A program made the translations under genes and the position numbers. A DNA stretch of 64,000 nt from Pseudomonas sp. 5P_3.1_Bac2 (GTDB taxonomy: Bacteria; Pseudomonadota; Gammaproteobacteria; Pseudomonadales; Pseudomonadaceae): positions 372,001 through 436,000 of the forward strand of contig NZ_JANLNY010000023.1 in NCBI RefSeq assembly GCF_025465995.1, read 5' to 3'. The stretch's first letter is position 1. Every line of letters starts with the position of its first letter. The notes below the pieces were generated by a model. The model was not told the origin of the DNA, ran no database searches, and saw nothing but the letters and a program-made list of their open reading frames with translations. Shown in pieces: positions 20,774 through 30,885 of the stretch.

Positions 20774-21393
20774 TTCGCCACCCCTTTGTCGTTATAGCGG
20801 TAGGTCTTAGCCAAGATGTTCATGGCAATCAGTGCGCTGTTATCGCTCTTCGCCGGCACCAGCTCGAAGTCATGCAAGGTGACGATCCGTGGCAAGCTGG
20901 CCACACTGCTGACGAAATTGCCCAGGTCATGGTAGGTACCAACGACTTTAATCTGGATCGGCAACTCAATATAAAACTGCTGGGTGACCTCGGGCATGAG
21001 TTTGATTTCTTCAAACTCCAGACCACTGCCCAAACCGGTACGAGTGATATCTTCGAGCAAACCCGGTACTTCGGTATCGCTGGGCAGTTGTTTTAATAAA
21101 GCACCGAAGGAAACTTCCATTTCGGCCATTTGCGCTTTATACGCATCCAAGTTGGCTGCTTGTTTAGCTTTGGAGGCGAACTGCTGCTTTAAATTACCTT
21201 CTTCGTTTCGTACCGACTCCAACTGCAATTGCATATCTTGCAGATAGAAGAAGTAACCCAAGCCTAATACCAGGGAAAATAACAAAATTGCGGCGATGGT
21301 TTTAACCGCGGCCGGCCAAGAGCCAATGTTATTAAAATCCAGATTATTTAAATCAATCTGTTTAAGACTGGCTAACGAATCATTCAGGCTCAT
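20770..21393 (-). CDS. pilO: type IV pilus inner-membrane protein PilO
   Basis: A 207-residue bitopic protein: short cytoplasmic N terminus, one membrane helix (AAILLFSLVLGLGYFFYL, about residues 34-51), a coiled coil (about 55-100), and a periplasmic ferredoxin-like domain (about 110-200). It dimerises with PilN to form the alignment complex between PilM and PilP. Both ends overlap neighbours by 4 bp (pilN stop, pilP start), as expected for a coupled operon. Confidence 0.95.
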   Translation of the reverse strand: MSLNDSLASLKQIDLNNLDFNNIGSWPAAVKTIAAILLFSLVLGLGYFFYLQDMQLQLESVRNEEGNLKQQFASKAKQAANLDAYKAQMAEMEVSFGALLKQLPSDTEVPGLLEDITRTGLGSGLEFEEIKLMPEVTQQFYIELPIQIKVVGTYHDLGNFVSSVASLPRIVTLHDFELVPAKSDNSALIAMNILAKTYRYNDKGVAK

Positions 21394-21958
21394 GGTTTAA
21401 CCTCCCCAGCAGCAGCTTCTGGCTGGGTTTGCTGGACGCTCAAACGGAACTCGTTAGCCTGATCAATAGCTGCCGTAACGGCCTTGACCTCCGTCAGATT
21501 GGGCGCCGTCAGCCACTCAGACGCATCCAAGTTACGCATCAGGTTGGAAACCCGGTTATTCGATTCAGCAGCGCCAACGATATCGATGGATTTGCCCTTC
21601 ATCTTCACCGCCGTGAAATGCACGCCATCGGGCAAAGTACGCACCAGTTGCTCAAACATCCGGCCAATGATGGAGCGGTTGCCTTGCAGGTCCTGGATGA
21701 TCTTCATGCGCTCCAGCAACTGCTGGCGGCGGGTTTTCAGCTCGCTGATTTCTTTGATGCGCGCATCCAGCAAGGCAATTTCTTTACGCACAAAATCGTT
21801 GCGCGCGTTCTGCTGCTCAGTCGCCGAATCCAGATACTGGCCACCCAGAAACACCGCAGCCGCAGCGACGATAAACACGCCCAACAGGGCCACCAGAAAG
21901 CGCTGTTTGCGCTCTTCGCGCAGTTGCTCACGCCAAGGTAAAAGGTTGATCCGTGCCA

Positions 21959-21959
<1 letters not shown>
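21390..21959 (-). CDS. pilN: type IV pilus inner-membrane protein PilN
   Basis: A 189-residue bitopic protein. It begins MARINLLPWRE, the conserved cytoplasmic peptide (INLLPWR) that docks in PilM, followed by one membrane helix (FLVALLGVFIVAAAAVFLG), a coiled coil and a periplasmic domain that pairs with PilO. Its ATG shares one base with the pilM stop and its stop overlaps the pilO start by 4 bp. Confidence 0.95.
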
Positions 21960-23050
<1,091 letters not shown>

Positions 23051-23100
23051 TTACGGACTATTTATGTTTTTTCACATTAAATAACAGTCTTGACAGAAGC

Positions 23101-23140
23101 GCAAATGGCTACTCCGCAAAAAAACCGCTTATAATGTGAC
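23101..23140 (+). promoter_or_regulatory. candidate promoter for the PBP1a gene
   Basis: A consensus TATAAT hexamer sits at 23130-23135 in the pilM/PBP1a divergent gap, about 73 bp before the PBP1a start. The sequence 17 bp upstream (GGCTAC-like) is a poor -35; a TTGACA occurs at 23090-23095 but is too distant to pair with it. The call rests on the -10 match alone. Confidence 0.4.
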
Positions 23141-23207
23141 CAGCTTTTCTCTTTTAAACACCCGCTCTGTTTAAGCCTTTCTTTTATTTGGAAATCCTAA
23201 AATCTTG

Positions 23208-25622
23208 ATGCGTTTTGTGCGTTTTCTCTGCTGGTCTGGCGTTGCTGCTATTTGTGGCTTGGTCCTCAGTTTTAGCGGTGCTTATCTCTACCTGAGCCCG
23301 AGCCTCCCCTCGGTCGAGTCTCTGCGTAGCATCCAATTGCAGATCCCCCTGCGGGTGTTCAGCAGCGACGGCAAGCTCATCGCCGAGTACGGTGAAATGC
23401 GCCGTTCGCCCATTGCCTTCGCTGACATCCCCCCGGATTTCATCAACGCGCTGCTGGCGGCGGAAGACGATAACTTTGCCAACCATTATGGCGTCGACGT
23501 CAGCAGCCTGATGCGCGCTGCAACGCAAATATTGAAAAGCGGGCAAATTCAAAGTGGTGGCAGCACCATCACTATGCAGGTGGCGAAGAACTTCTTCCTC
23601 ACCAGCGAAAAAAGCTTTTCCCGCAAGATCAATGAAATATTGCTGGCCCTGCAAATTGAACGCGAGCTGAGCAAAAACGAAATTCTCGAGTTGTACGTCA
23701 ACAAGATTTACCTGGGTAACCGCGCCTACGGCATCGAATCCGCCGCGCAGGTTTATTACGGCAAATCGATCCGCGACGTCAGCCTGGCGCAAATGGCCAT
23801 GATCGCCGGCCTGCCCAAAGCCCCTTCGCGCTTTAACCCACTGGCAAACCCCAAGCGTGCCTTGGAACGTCGCGACTGGATCCTGGGGCGCATGTACAGC
23901 CTCGGCAAGATTGACCAGCAGCGTTACCAAGCAGCCCTGGCCGAGCCGATCGACGCCAGTTACCACGTGGCAACGCCTGAACTGAGCGCGCCTTATATTG
24001 CCGAAATGGCCCGCGCCGAAATGGTTGGCCGTTATGGCAGCGAGGCTTACACAGCCGGCTATAACGTCACCACTACCGTGCCCAGCGACCTGCAAAACGC
24101 GGCCAATAACGCCGTGCGTGAAGGCCTGATCAACTACGACCAACGCCACGGTTATCGCGGTCCGGAAAGCCGTCTGCCGGGGATGACCAAGGAGCATTGG
24201 TTGGCCGAGCTGGCCAAGCACAGCAACCTCGGCGGCTTAGAGCCAGCCATTGTCACCAACGTCGATAAAAGCGGTCTGCAGGTATTGCTGCGCACAGGTG
24301 AAGAACAGGCGGTGCCGTGGGACAGCATGAAGTGGGCACGCCCCTTCCTCAACACCAACAGCATGGGACCACGCCCGCAACAGCCGGCTGACGTCAGCAA
24401 AATCGGCGACCTGATTCGCGTGCAGCACAAAGACGATGGCAGCCTGCGCTTTGTCCAGCTGCCTGCCGCGCAAAGCGCACTGGTCTCGCTGGACCCACAC
24501 GACGGCGCCATTCGCGCTTTGGTCGGTGGCTTCTCCTTCGAGCAGAGCAACTACAACCGCGCCACCCAAGCGAAGCGTCAGCCGGGCTCGAGCTTTAAGC
24601 CCTTTGTTTACAGCGCCGCGCTGGACAAAGGCTACACCGCCGCGAGCATGGTCAACGATGCACCCATCGTGTTCGCCGACGACAACCTGTCGCAAGTCTG
24701 GCGGCCAAAGAACGACACCAATACCTTCTTAGGCCCGATCCGCCTGCGTGAGGCGCTGTATCGCTCGCGTAACTTGGTTTCGATCCGCTTGCTGCAAGAC
24801 TTAGGCATCAACAGCACGCTGAACTACATCGAGCGCTTCGGCTTCGATAAAAAGGACCTGCCGCCGAACCTGTCGCTGGCCCTCGGCACCGCCAGCCTCA
24901 CGCCGATGGAAATCGCCACCGGTTGGAGCGTGTTTGCCAGCGGCGGCTACAAGACCCAGCCGTACCTGATCCAGCGCATCGAAGACCGCACCGGCCAGTT
25001 GCTGTTTAACGCCACCCCGCTACAAGCGCCGAGCACCAGCCAGCCGCAACCTCAGCCAGAGGCGCAGGACAGCGACCTGGCACAGGCACAAACGCCTAGC
25101 AGCCCAGTCGCCACTGCAGAGAAGATCCTCGACCCACGTACTGCGTACATCATGACCAGCATGCTGCAGGACGTGATCAAGCGCGGCACCGGGCGCCGCG
25201 CCCTGGCCTTGGGCCGCGATGATCTGGCGGGCAAAACCGGGACCACCAACGAATCCAAAGACAGCTGGTTCTCCGGTTATAACTCCGACTACATCACCAC
25301 GGTATGGGCTGGTTTTGACCAGCCTGAAAGCCTCGGCCGCAACGAATACGGCGGCACCGTCGCCCTACCGATCTGGATGAGCTATATGGGCGCCGCCCTT
25401 AAAGGCAAACCCAGCCACACCCAAGCGGAACCGGAAGGTTTGCTGACCCTGCGCATCGATCCACTCAGCGGTCGTGCGGCCACGCCAGATACGCCCAATG
25501 CCTACTTCGAGCTGTTTAAGGCCGAGGATTCGCCGCCGCCCGTGGGTGAATTTGCTCCCGGCATGAGCATCCCCGGCAGCCCGCTGCCAGCCGATGAGAC
25601 CACTCCGCTAGATCTGTTCTAA
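23208..25622 (+). CDS. ponA: class A penicillin-binding protein 1A
   Basis: An 804-residue bifunctional peptidoglycan synthase (also called mrcA). An N-terminal membrane anchor (about 9-30) is followed by the GT51 glycosyltransferase domain with catalytic Glu in LLAAEDDNFANHYG and the GGSTITMQVAKN motif, an OB-like insert, and the transpeptidase domain with Ser461 in PGSSFKP, SRN (YRSRNLVS) and KTGTT (AGKTGTTNE). The frame also offers TTG at 23205; ATG 23208 is preferred. It is divergent from pilM and closed by the terminator at 25688-25710. All catalytic motifs are intact. Confidence 0.96.
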   Translation: MRFVRFLCWSGVAAICGLVLSFSGAYLYLSPSLPSVESLRSIQLQIPLRVFSSDGKLIAEYGEMRRSPIAFADIPPDFINALLAAEDDNFANHYGVDVSSLMRAATQILKSGQIQSGGSTITMQVAKNFFLTSEKSFSRKINEILLALQIERELSKNEILELYVNKIYLGNRAYGIESAAQVYYGKSIRDVSLAQMAMIAGLPKAPSRFNPLANPKRALERRDWILGRMYSLGKIDQQRYQAALAEPIDASYHVATPELSAPYIAEMARAEMVGRYGSEAYTAGYNVTTTVPSDLQNAANNAVREGLINYDQRHGYRGPESRLPGMTKEHWLAELAKHSNLGGLEPAIVTNVDKSGLQVLLRTGEEQAVPWDSMKWARPFLNTNSMGPRPQQPADVSKIGDLIRVQHKDDGSLRFVQLPAAQSALVSLDPHDGAIRALVGGFSFEQSNYNRATQAKRQPGSSFKPFVYSAALDKGYTAASMVNDAPIVFADDNLSQVWRPKNDTNTFLGPIRLREALYRSRNLVSIRLLQDLGINSTLNYIERFGFDKKDLPPNLSLALGTASLTPMEIATGWSVFASGGYKTQPYLIQRIEDRTGQLLFNATPLQAPSTSQPQPQPEAQDSDLAQAQTPSSPVATAEKILDPRTAYIMTSMLQDVIKRGTGRRALALGRDDLAGKTGTTNESKDSWFSGYNSDYITTVWAGFDQPESLGRNEYGGTVALPIWMSYMGAALKGKPSHTQAEPEGLLTLRIDPLSGRAATPDTPNAYFELFKAEDSPPPVGEFAPGMSIPGSPLPADETTPLDLF

Positions 25623-25687
25623 GTGTTGTAACGGTGCAAGCGCCTGCGCGGCGCTTGCACCCTAGCCACTAAACCGCAGGCATAAAA

Positions 25688-25710
25688 AAACCAGAGCCAA
25701 GCTCTGGTTT
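25688..25710. terminator. bidirectional intrinsic terminator
   Basis: A 10-bp perfect stem AAACCAGAGC / GCTCTGGTTT with a 3-base loop, preceded by A7 and followed by T-rich sequence, lies between the convergent PBP1a and maeB genes and can serve both. Confidence 0.92.
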
Positions 25711-25725
25711 TTTATTGGCCCGAGA

Positions 25726-26994
25726 TTAGCCGTTAAACACGTCGTCAACCGACTGCAACGGATAGTTCTTCGGATACGGCAGAGTCGCCACACCGCTGTC
25801 GATCGCAGCCTTGGCCACGGCGTCGCATACCACGGTGATCAGACGCTGATCCATTGGCTTAGGAATGATGTACTCGCGACCGAAGTTCAGGGCGATACCA
25901 CCGTAAGCGTCACACACTTCCTGCGGCACTGGCAGCTTGGCCAGATCACGCAAGGCCAGAGCGGCAGCGACTTTCATCTCTTCGTTGATGCGCGTGGCGC
26001 GAACGTCCAAGGCCCCACGGAAGATGAAGGGGAAACCCAATACGTTGTTGACCTGGTTCGGGTAGTCGGAACGACCGGTCGCCATGATCACATCGCTACG
26101 GGTGGCGTGAGCCAGTTCCGGGCTGATTTCTGGATCGGGATTCGAGCACGCGAAGACGATAGGGTTCGGCGCCATGCGCAGCAGGTTTTCAGCGCTGAGC
26201 AGGTTCGGCCCGGACAGGCCAACAAAGACGTCAGCGCCTTCGCAGGCATCGGCCAGAGTGCGCTTATCGGTTTCGCTGGCGAACACCGCTTTGTACTGGT
26301 TCAGATCTTCACGACCGGAGTGCACCACGCCTTGGCGGTCGACCATAAAGATGTTTTCCACTTTAGCGCCCAGGCTCACCAGCAGCTTCATGCAGGAGAT
26401 AGCCGCAGCGCCGGCGCCCAAGCAGACGATCTTCGCTTCAGGCAGGGTTTTGCCAGCAATTTCCAGAGCGTTGAGCATGCCGGCCGCGGTAACGATCGCG
26501 GTGCCGTGCTGGTCATCGTGGAAGACTGGGATGTCGCACTGTTCGATCAGCGTGCGTTCAATTTCAAAGCACTCAGGGGCTTTGATGTCTTCGAGGTTGA
26601 TCCCACCGAAAGTGATGGAGATGCGGCGTACGGTGTCAATAAACGCCTGCGGGCTTTCCGCTTCGACTTCGATGTCAAATACATCGATACCGGCGAAGCG
26701 TTTGAACAGCACGCCCTTGCCTTCCATTACCGGCTTGGAGGCCAATGGACCGAGGTCACCCAGACCCAGAATCGCGGTGCCATCAGAGATAACCGCCACC
26801 AAATTGCCTTTGCCGGTGTAGCGGTACGCCAGCTCCGGGTCGCGTGCAATTTCTCGCACTGGCTCAGCCACACCTGGGCTGTAGGCCAGGGACAAATCCC
26901 GTGCAGTGGCTGTTGCTTTAGTGAGCTCGACACTCAGCTTTCCTGGACGAGGATTAGCGTGATAGTCGAGAGCGGCCGTTTTCAAATCTGACAT
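25726..26994 (-). CDS. maeB: malic enzyme (NADP-dependent type, without PTA domain)
   Basis: A 422-residue enzyme that oxidatively decarboxylates malate to pyruvate, feeding NADPH and pyruvate pools. Signatures: [11 protein letters not shown] (catalytic Tyr region), [11 protein letters not shown] (metal-binding acids), [12 protein letters not shown] and the Rossmann motif GAGAAAISC. It corresponds to the malic domain only; the phosphotransacetylase-like C-terminal half of the long E. coli MaeB is absent, as in other pseudomonads. It ends close to the PBP1a gene and is monocistronic by spacing. Cofactor preference is inferred from the family. Confidence 0.93.
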   Translation of the reverse strand: MSDLKTAALDYHANPRPGKLSVELTKATATARDLSLAYSPGVAEPVREIARDPELAYRYTGKGNLVAVISDGTAILGLGDLGPLASKPVMEGKGVLFKRFAGIDVFDIEVEAESPQAFIDTVRRISITFGGINLEDIKAPECFEIERTLIEQCDIPVFHDDQHGTAIVTAAGMLNALEIAGKTLPEAKIVCLGAGAAAISCMKLLVSLGAKVENIFMVDRQGVVHSGREDLNQYKAVFASETDKRTLADACEGADVFVGLSGPNLLSAENLLRMAPNPIVFACSNPDPEISPELAHATRSDVIMATGRSDYPNQVNNVLGFPFIFRGALDVRATRINEEMKVAAALALRDLAKLPVPQEVCDAYGGIALNFGREYIIPKPMDQRLITVVCDAVAKAAIDSGVATLPYPKNYPLQSVDDVFNG

Positions 26995-27144
26995 ATTGGC
27001 ATTTCCGCTATGGGGTGTTGAACAGGCAGGCGGCGAGGATACGCAACTTGAGTGCAGCTACACAAGACCGCTACCAGCAAGGCTGGCACGGCTTATCCCA
27101 GGGTATTTGTCAGGTAATGCGAACAGATTTGGCTAGCCTACGCC

Positions 27145-27945
27145 TTAGGGTAAAACCTGCAACATGCTCGTCGCGGTAATAGGTAATAGCCACCGCGCCT
27201 GACCCTTGCCGGCGCCACCACGCTGGTTGCGATCGACCAGCCAGCCGCGTGCTTCCACACGCTGCCCTTCAAGGGCCTCAAGCTCTTTGAGGTCGAAATA
27301 CTTGAACAGGCGTTTGGGGATTTGCAGCACCAGCGAGTCGCCCATTTCCAACCACAGGCCACCCCCGTTGCGTTCAACCCGCTTGATCCGCCCCTGGATC
27401 AAGCTAAAACCACTGCTGCGCAGTTGCTGCGGGCTCTGCACCGGAGGCTTTTGCCACAGCCCCAAGCCAGCCTGACGGGCACTGCGCTCGGCCTGCACCT
27501 GGCAGTCGACCAAGCTTAAATTCGGCGCCACCGCCACGGCATAAGCCAAACCTTCGGCAAGCAATTGCGCCTCGAAGTTGGCTCCGTTGCTGCCATAGAT
27601 ATGGCCCAAGGTACGGCCGTAGTGATCCTTGGCCTGTTCACCGACCTGCAGAGTAACCCGCCCGGAACTGGCCTCAACCAAGTCCTGCAAGCGCTCACGG
27701 GCTGCCTCGGCAAAGGCTTCGGTGGGCCGGCCTTGATGGCTCAGCTCAGGCGCATTGAGGCCCAACAAGCGCACGCTGCGGCCGTCGACTAAGCGCAACG
27801 TGTCGCCATCCACGACCCGTTGTACTTTGACCTTGGGCAGATTGCCCGGCAGCGGACAGAACGCCTGAGCCTGGCTGGTAAAAAGTAAGGCAATAAAAAA
27901 GGCGCCCACTAGGGACGCCTTTTTCTGCACGACGGAGAAACCCAT
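27145..27945 (-). CDS. exported staphylococcal-nuclease-like (thermonuclease) protein
   Basis: A 266-residue protein with a Sec signal peptide (hydrophobic core GAFFIALLF, cleavage after AQA). Residues about 38-160 form a SNase-like OB fold: RVVDGDTLRL, VRLLGLNAPEL (catalytic Arg/Asp region) and DHYGRTLGHIY. The C-terminal 100 residues are an extra beta-rich OB-like domain (FSLIQGRIKRV, VEARGWLVDRN). It probably cleaves nucleic acids outside the cytoplasm. ATG 27945 is chosen; a TTG at 27969 would place the start 2 bp from the rpmE stop. An intrinsic-terminator hairpin lies inside codons 8-17 (separate entry), an unusual arrangement. Confidence 0.88.
   Translation of the reverse strand: MGFSVVQKKASLVGAFFIALLFTSQAQAFCPLPGNLPKVKVQRVVDGDTLRLVDGRSVRLLGLNAPELSHQGRPTEAFAEAARERLQDLVEASSGRVTLQVGEQAKDHYGRTLGHIYGSNGANFEAQLLAEGLAYAVAVAPNLSLVDCQVQAERSARQAGLGLWQKPPVQSPQQLRSSGFSLIQGRIKRVERNGGGLWLEMGDSLVLQIPKRLFKYFDLKELEALEGQRVEARGWLVDRNQRGGAGKGQARWLLPITATSMLQVLP
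27895..27924 (-). terminator. intrinsic terminator of rpmE embedded in the nuclease coding sequence
   Basis: On the plus strand, AAAAAGGCG (27896-27904) pairs with CGCCTTTTT (27916-27924); the stem extends by CCC/GGG with one bulged base and a 4-base loop. Read on the minus strand it is a GC-rich hairpin followed by U6 (27900 down to 27895), about 48 nt after the rpmE stop. It lies within codons 8-17 of the nuclease gene (KKASLVGAFF). Confidence 0.85.
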
Positions 27946-27971
27946 CAGGGCCACCGGTGCGGGACGCAAGC

Positions 27972-28187
27972 TTACTGCTTGGCGCCGAACATGCCGAAAC
28001 GCTGTTTGAAGCGATCAACACGGCCGCCGGTATCCAACATTTTTTGCTTGCCGGTGTAGAACGGGTGGCACTCGTTGCACACGTCCAGCGCCAGAGGCTT
28101 AGCCAGAGTGGAGCGAGTTTCGATCACGTTACCGCAGCTGCAGGTAGCGGTGACGGCTTCGTAAGTTGGGTGGATATCGGCTTTCAT
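27972..28187 (-). CDS. rpmE: 50S ribosomal protein L31 (zinc-binding form)
   Basis: A 71-residue protein of the zinc-ribbon L31 class, with CSCG near residue 16 and CNEC near residue 37 as the four-cysteine site, and the typical N terminus MKADIHPTY. Loss of zinc usually replaces this form with the cysteine-free L31 paralogue; no such paralogue is in this window. GAGGAAT lies just upstream of the ATG. It is followed by the hairpin at 27895-27924 and then, without a gap for a separate promoter, by the nuclease gene. Confidence 0.97.
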   Translation of the reverse strand: MKADIHPTYEAVTATCSCGNVIETRSTLAKPLALDVCNECHPFYTGKQKMLDTGGRVDRFKQRFGMFGAKQ

Positions 28188-28449
28188 GGGTGATTCCTCA
28201 AGGCTAGCGTGCCGCCACCAGACACTATTGTCGGGTACCGCACGGAATTAGGCCGGCGATAATACCAGAGAGTCGTCATGACGCAAGCGACAGCATCGTA
28301 TCAGCCGCCGAGTGGCTGATAGATCGGGGGCTACAGGCCCATGCTAAGATCGCCGCTGACTAAAACTGTGCCTAGCTATGCTAAAGCCTTATTAATCGGC
28401 GCCGCCTGCTCTCGCCCGCATGGAGCAGGCCCAGTCCATCAGGTATCCC

Positions 28450-30669
28450 GTGCCCAACGCCATCTTGCGCCTCGCCCTGCCCTCGCCGCTGCGCCGTCTG
28501 TTTGATTATCGTGCGCCGGCAGGCGTGCTACGCAGCAGCCTGCAACCCGGCATGCGCCTGCGCGTGCCGTTTGGCCGCCGCGAGATGATCGGCGTGCTGG
28601 TGGAAGTGTGCGACTCCAGCGAGGTGCCGGCCGACAAGCTGAAACCCGCGCTGGAACTGCTCGATCCGCAGTCACCGCTGCCGCCGGCGCTGTTCAAGCT
28701 ATGCCTGTGGACCGCCCAGTATTACCAGCACAGCCTTGGTGACACCCTAAGTTGGGCCTTGCCGGTGTTGCTGCGCCAAGGCGAGCCGGCGCAAATGCGC
28801 CAAGAGCGCTTCTGGTCGATCAGCCCCGAAGCCAAGCTGGATGACCCACGCTTAAGCCGGGCGCCGCGCCAGCGCGATGCGCTGAAAACCATCGCCCAAC
28901 ATCCCCATGGCGTGTCGCACCAACTGCTGAGCAAGCTGCAACTGAATAAAGACAGCCTCGACCTGCTGCTGGAAAAAGGCCTGGTGCAGGTCGAAGTACG
29001 CCGCCACGCACCGACGCCGCGTCATGCCAACTGGCTGGCACAGCCAGAACTGCCACTGAACCCCGAGCAACGCGCCGCCGCCGACTCGATCCGTGCAGGC
29101 TTCGGCAGCTTCAATGCGTTTTTGCTCGCCGGCGTCACCGGCAGCGGCAAGACCGAGGTGTACCTGCAACTGATCCGCGAGACGCTGGAGGCTGGCAAGC
29201 AGGCGCTGGTGCTGATCCCCGAGATCAACTTAGGCCCGCAAACCCTGGCGCGTTTTGAACAGCGCTTTAATGCGCGGATCGCCCTGCTGCACTCAGCCGT
29301 GAATGATCGGGAACGCTTAGACGCCTGGCTGGCGGCGCGCGACGGTGAGGCTGACATCATTATCGGTACCCGCTCGGCGCTGTTTACGCCGATGCAAAAC
29401 CCCGGCCTGATCATCATCGACGAAGAGCACGACGCCTCCTATAAACAGCAGGAAGGCCTGCGCTACCACGCCCGCGACTTGGCCGTGGTGCGCGCCCATC
29501 AGGAGAACATCCCGGTGGTACTGGGCTCCGCCACGCCGTCACTGGAAAGCCTGCACAACGCCCAGATCGGTCGCTATGCCCTGCTGCAACTGCCGCACCG
29601 CGCCGGCGCCGCCAAGCAGCCGAAGTTTTTGCGTTTGGACGTGAAAAGCCGTCCGCTCGACTCCGGCATCTCCGCCCCTCTGCAACAAGCCATCGGCCAA
29701 ACCTTAGCCGCCGGCCAGCAAGTGCTGGTGTTCCTCAATCGCCGCGGCTTCGCGCCGACCTTGCTGTGTCATGACTGCGGCTGGCTATCCGAATGCCCCC
29801 GCTGCGATGCGCGGATGACCGTGCACCAACGCTCGCGCGAGCTGCGCTGCCACCACTGCGGCCACAGCGAACGACAGCCAAGCAACTGCCCCAAGTGCAA
29901 TAACGTCGATTTACGCCCCGTCGGCGCCGGCACCGAGCGCGCCGAAGAGCGGTTGGAGATCCTCTTCCCCGACTTTCCGGTGCTGCGCGTGGACCGTGAC
30001 AGCACCTCGCGCAAAGACGCCATGGACAACCTCTTCCAGCAGGTGCAAAAAGGTGAGCCGTGCATTCTGGTCGGCACCCAGATGCTCGCCAAAGGGCATC
30101 ACTTCCCGAGGGTGACGCTGGTAGCCATTCTCGATGCTGACGGCGGTCTGTTTAGCGCCGACTTCCGCGCCAGTGAGCGCATGGCCCAGTTGATTGTGCA
30201 GGTCGCAGGCCGGGCCGGGCGGGCTGAAGAGCCGGGCAAGGTGATTATTCAAAGCCACCTGGCGGACCATCCGCTGCTGGTGCAACTGACCGAGCAGGGC
30301 TACTTCGCCTTTGCCGAGCAAGCCTTGAGCGAAAGGCGCAGCGCCGGCCTGCCGCCGTTCTGCCACCTGGCCTTGCTGCGCGCCGAAGCGCACAAGCCGG
30401 GACAAGCCGAGGGCTTTCTCGATGACGCCTGCAGCGAAGCCGAGCTGCAAGTGGGTGAACTAGGTTTAACCGGCATCGAGCTGCTCGGCCCGGTACCGGC
30501 GCCCATGGAGCGCCGCGCTGGCCGTTATCGCGCGCAACTCTTGCTGCAAGCCAACGCCCGCGCGCCGCTGCATCGCCTGCTGCACTCGCTGATGCCGGCA
30601 TTGGAAGCCATGCCCTGTGGCCGGCCAGTGCGCTGGTCGCTGGATGTCGACCCCATCGATTTGTTTTAG
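28450..30669 (+). CDS. priA: primosomal replication restart helicase PriA
   Basis: A 739-residue superfamily 2 helicase that recognises stalled forks and reloads DnaB. The N-terminal DNA-binding domain (about 1-105) is followed by Walker A GVTGSGKTEVY (about 228-238), DEEHDASYKQ (about 324) and a zinc-binding module between residues about 440 and 480 with eight cysteines in four CxxC pairs; helicase motifs V and VI (GTQMLAKGHHF, QVAGRAGRA) follow. GTG at 28450 gives MPNAILRLALPSPLRR, the usual pseudomonad start and length; ATG at 28420 in the same frame is the alternative. It is divergent from rpmE. Confidence 0.95.
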   Translation: MPNAILRLALPSPLRRLFDYRAPAGVLRSSLQPGMRLRVPFGRREMIGVLVEVCDSSEVPADKLKPALELLDPQSPLPPALFKLCLWTAQYYQHSLGDTLSWALPVLLRQGEPAQMRQERFWSISPEAKLDDPRLSRAPRQRDALKTIAQHPHGVSHQLLSKLQLNKDSLDLLLEKGLVQVEVRRHAPTPRHANWLAQPELPLNPEQRAAADSIRAGFGSFNAFLLAGVTGSGKTEVYLQLIRETLEAGKQALVLIPEINLGPQTLARFEQRFNARIALLHSAVNDRERLDAWLAARDGEADIIIGTRSALFTPMQNPGLIIIDEEHDASYKQQEGLRYHARDLAVVRAHQENIPVVLGSATPSLESLHNAQIGRYALLQLPHRAGAAKQPKFLRLDVKSRPLDSGISAPLQQAIGQTLAAGQQVLVFLNRRGFAPTLLCHDCGWLSECPRCDARMTVHQRSRELRCHHCGHSERQPSNCPKCNNVDLRPVGAGTERAEERLEILFPDFPVLRVDRDSTSRKDAMDNLFQQVQKGEPCILVGTQMLAKGHHFPRVTLVAILDADGGLFSADFRASERMAQLIVQVAGRAGRAEEPGKVIIQSHLADHPLLVQLTEQGYFAFAEQALSERRSAGLPPFCHLALLRAEAHKPGQAEGFLDDACSEAELQVGELGLTGIELLGPVPAPMERRAGRYRAQLLLQANARAPLHRLLHSLMPALEAMPCGRPVRWSLDVDPIDLF

Positions 30670-30885
30670 CGCGGCGGGCAATCGGTGCACAGGGATATAA
30701 GCGCGCGTCCCTTGCCGAACGGGGTTTGCCCCACGCGGCGGATAAATGCAGCTTCGCTCAGCCGAAAGCGGCGTTTGGGCAGCCCGCACTGAGACTTTTC
30801 TGCCCCGGCTAAAGCTGCGTAAAGCGCCAAGTGGTAGGGCCTAGCCTGTTACACTGCGCGTCATTTCGTTTAGCAGGCCTGTCCC

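Noticed and set aside
23090..23135. TTGACA plus TATAAT as a full sigma-70 promoter
   Set aside because: The spacing between the hexamers is 34 bp, twice the usable distance; only the -10 is kept as a candidate.
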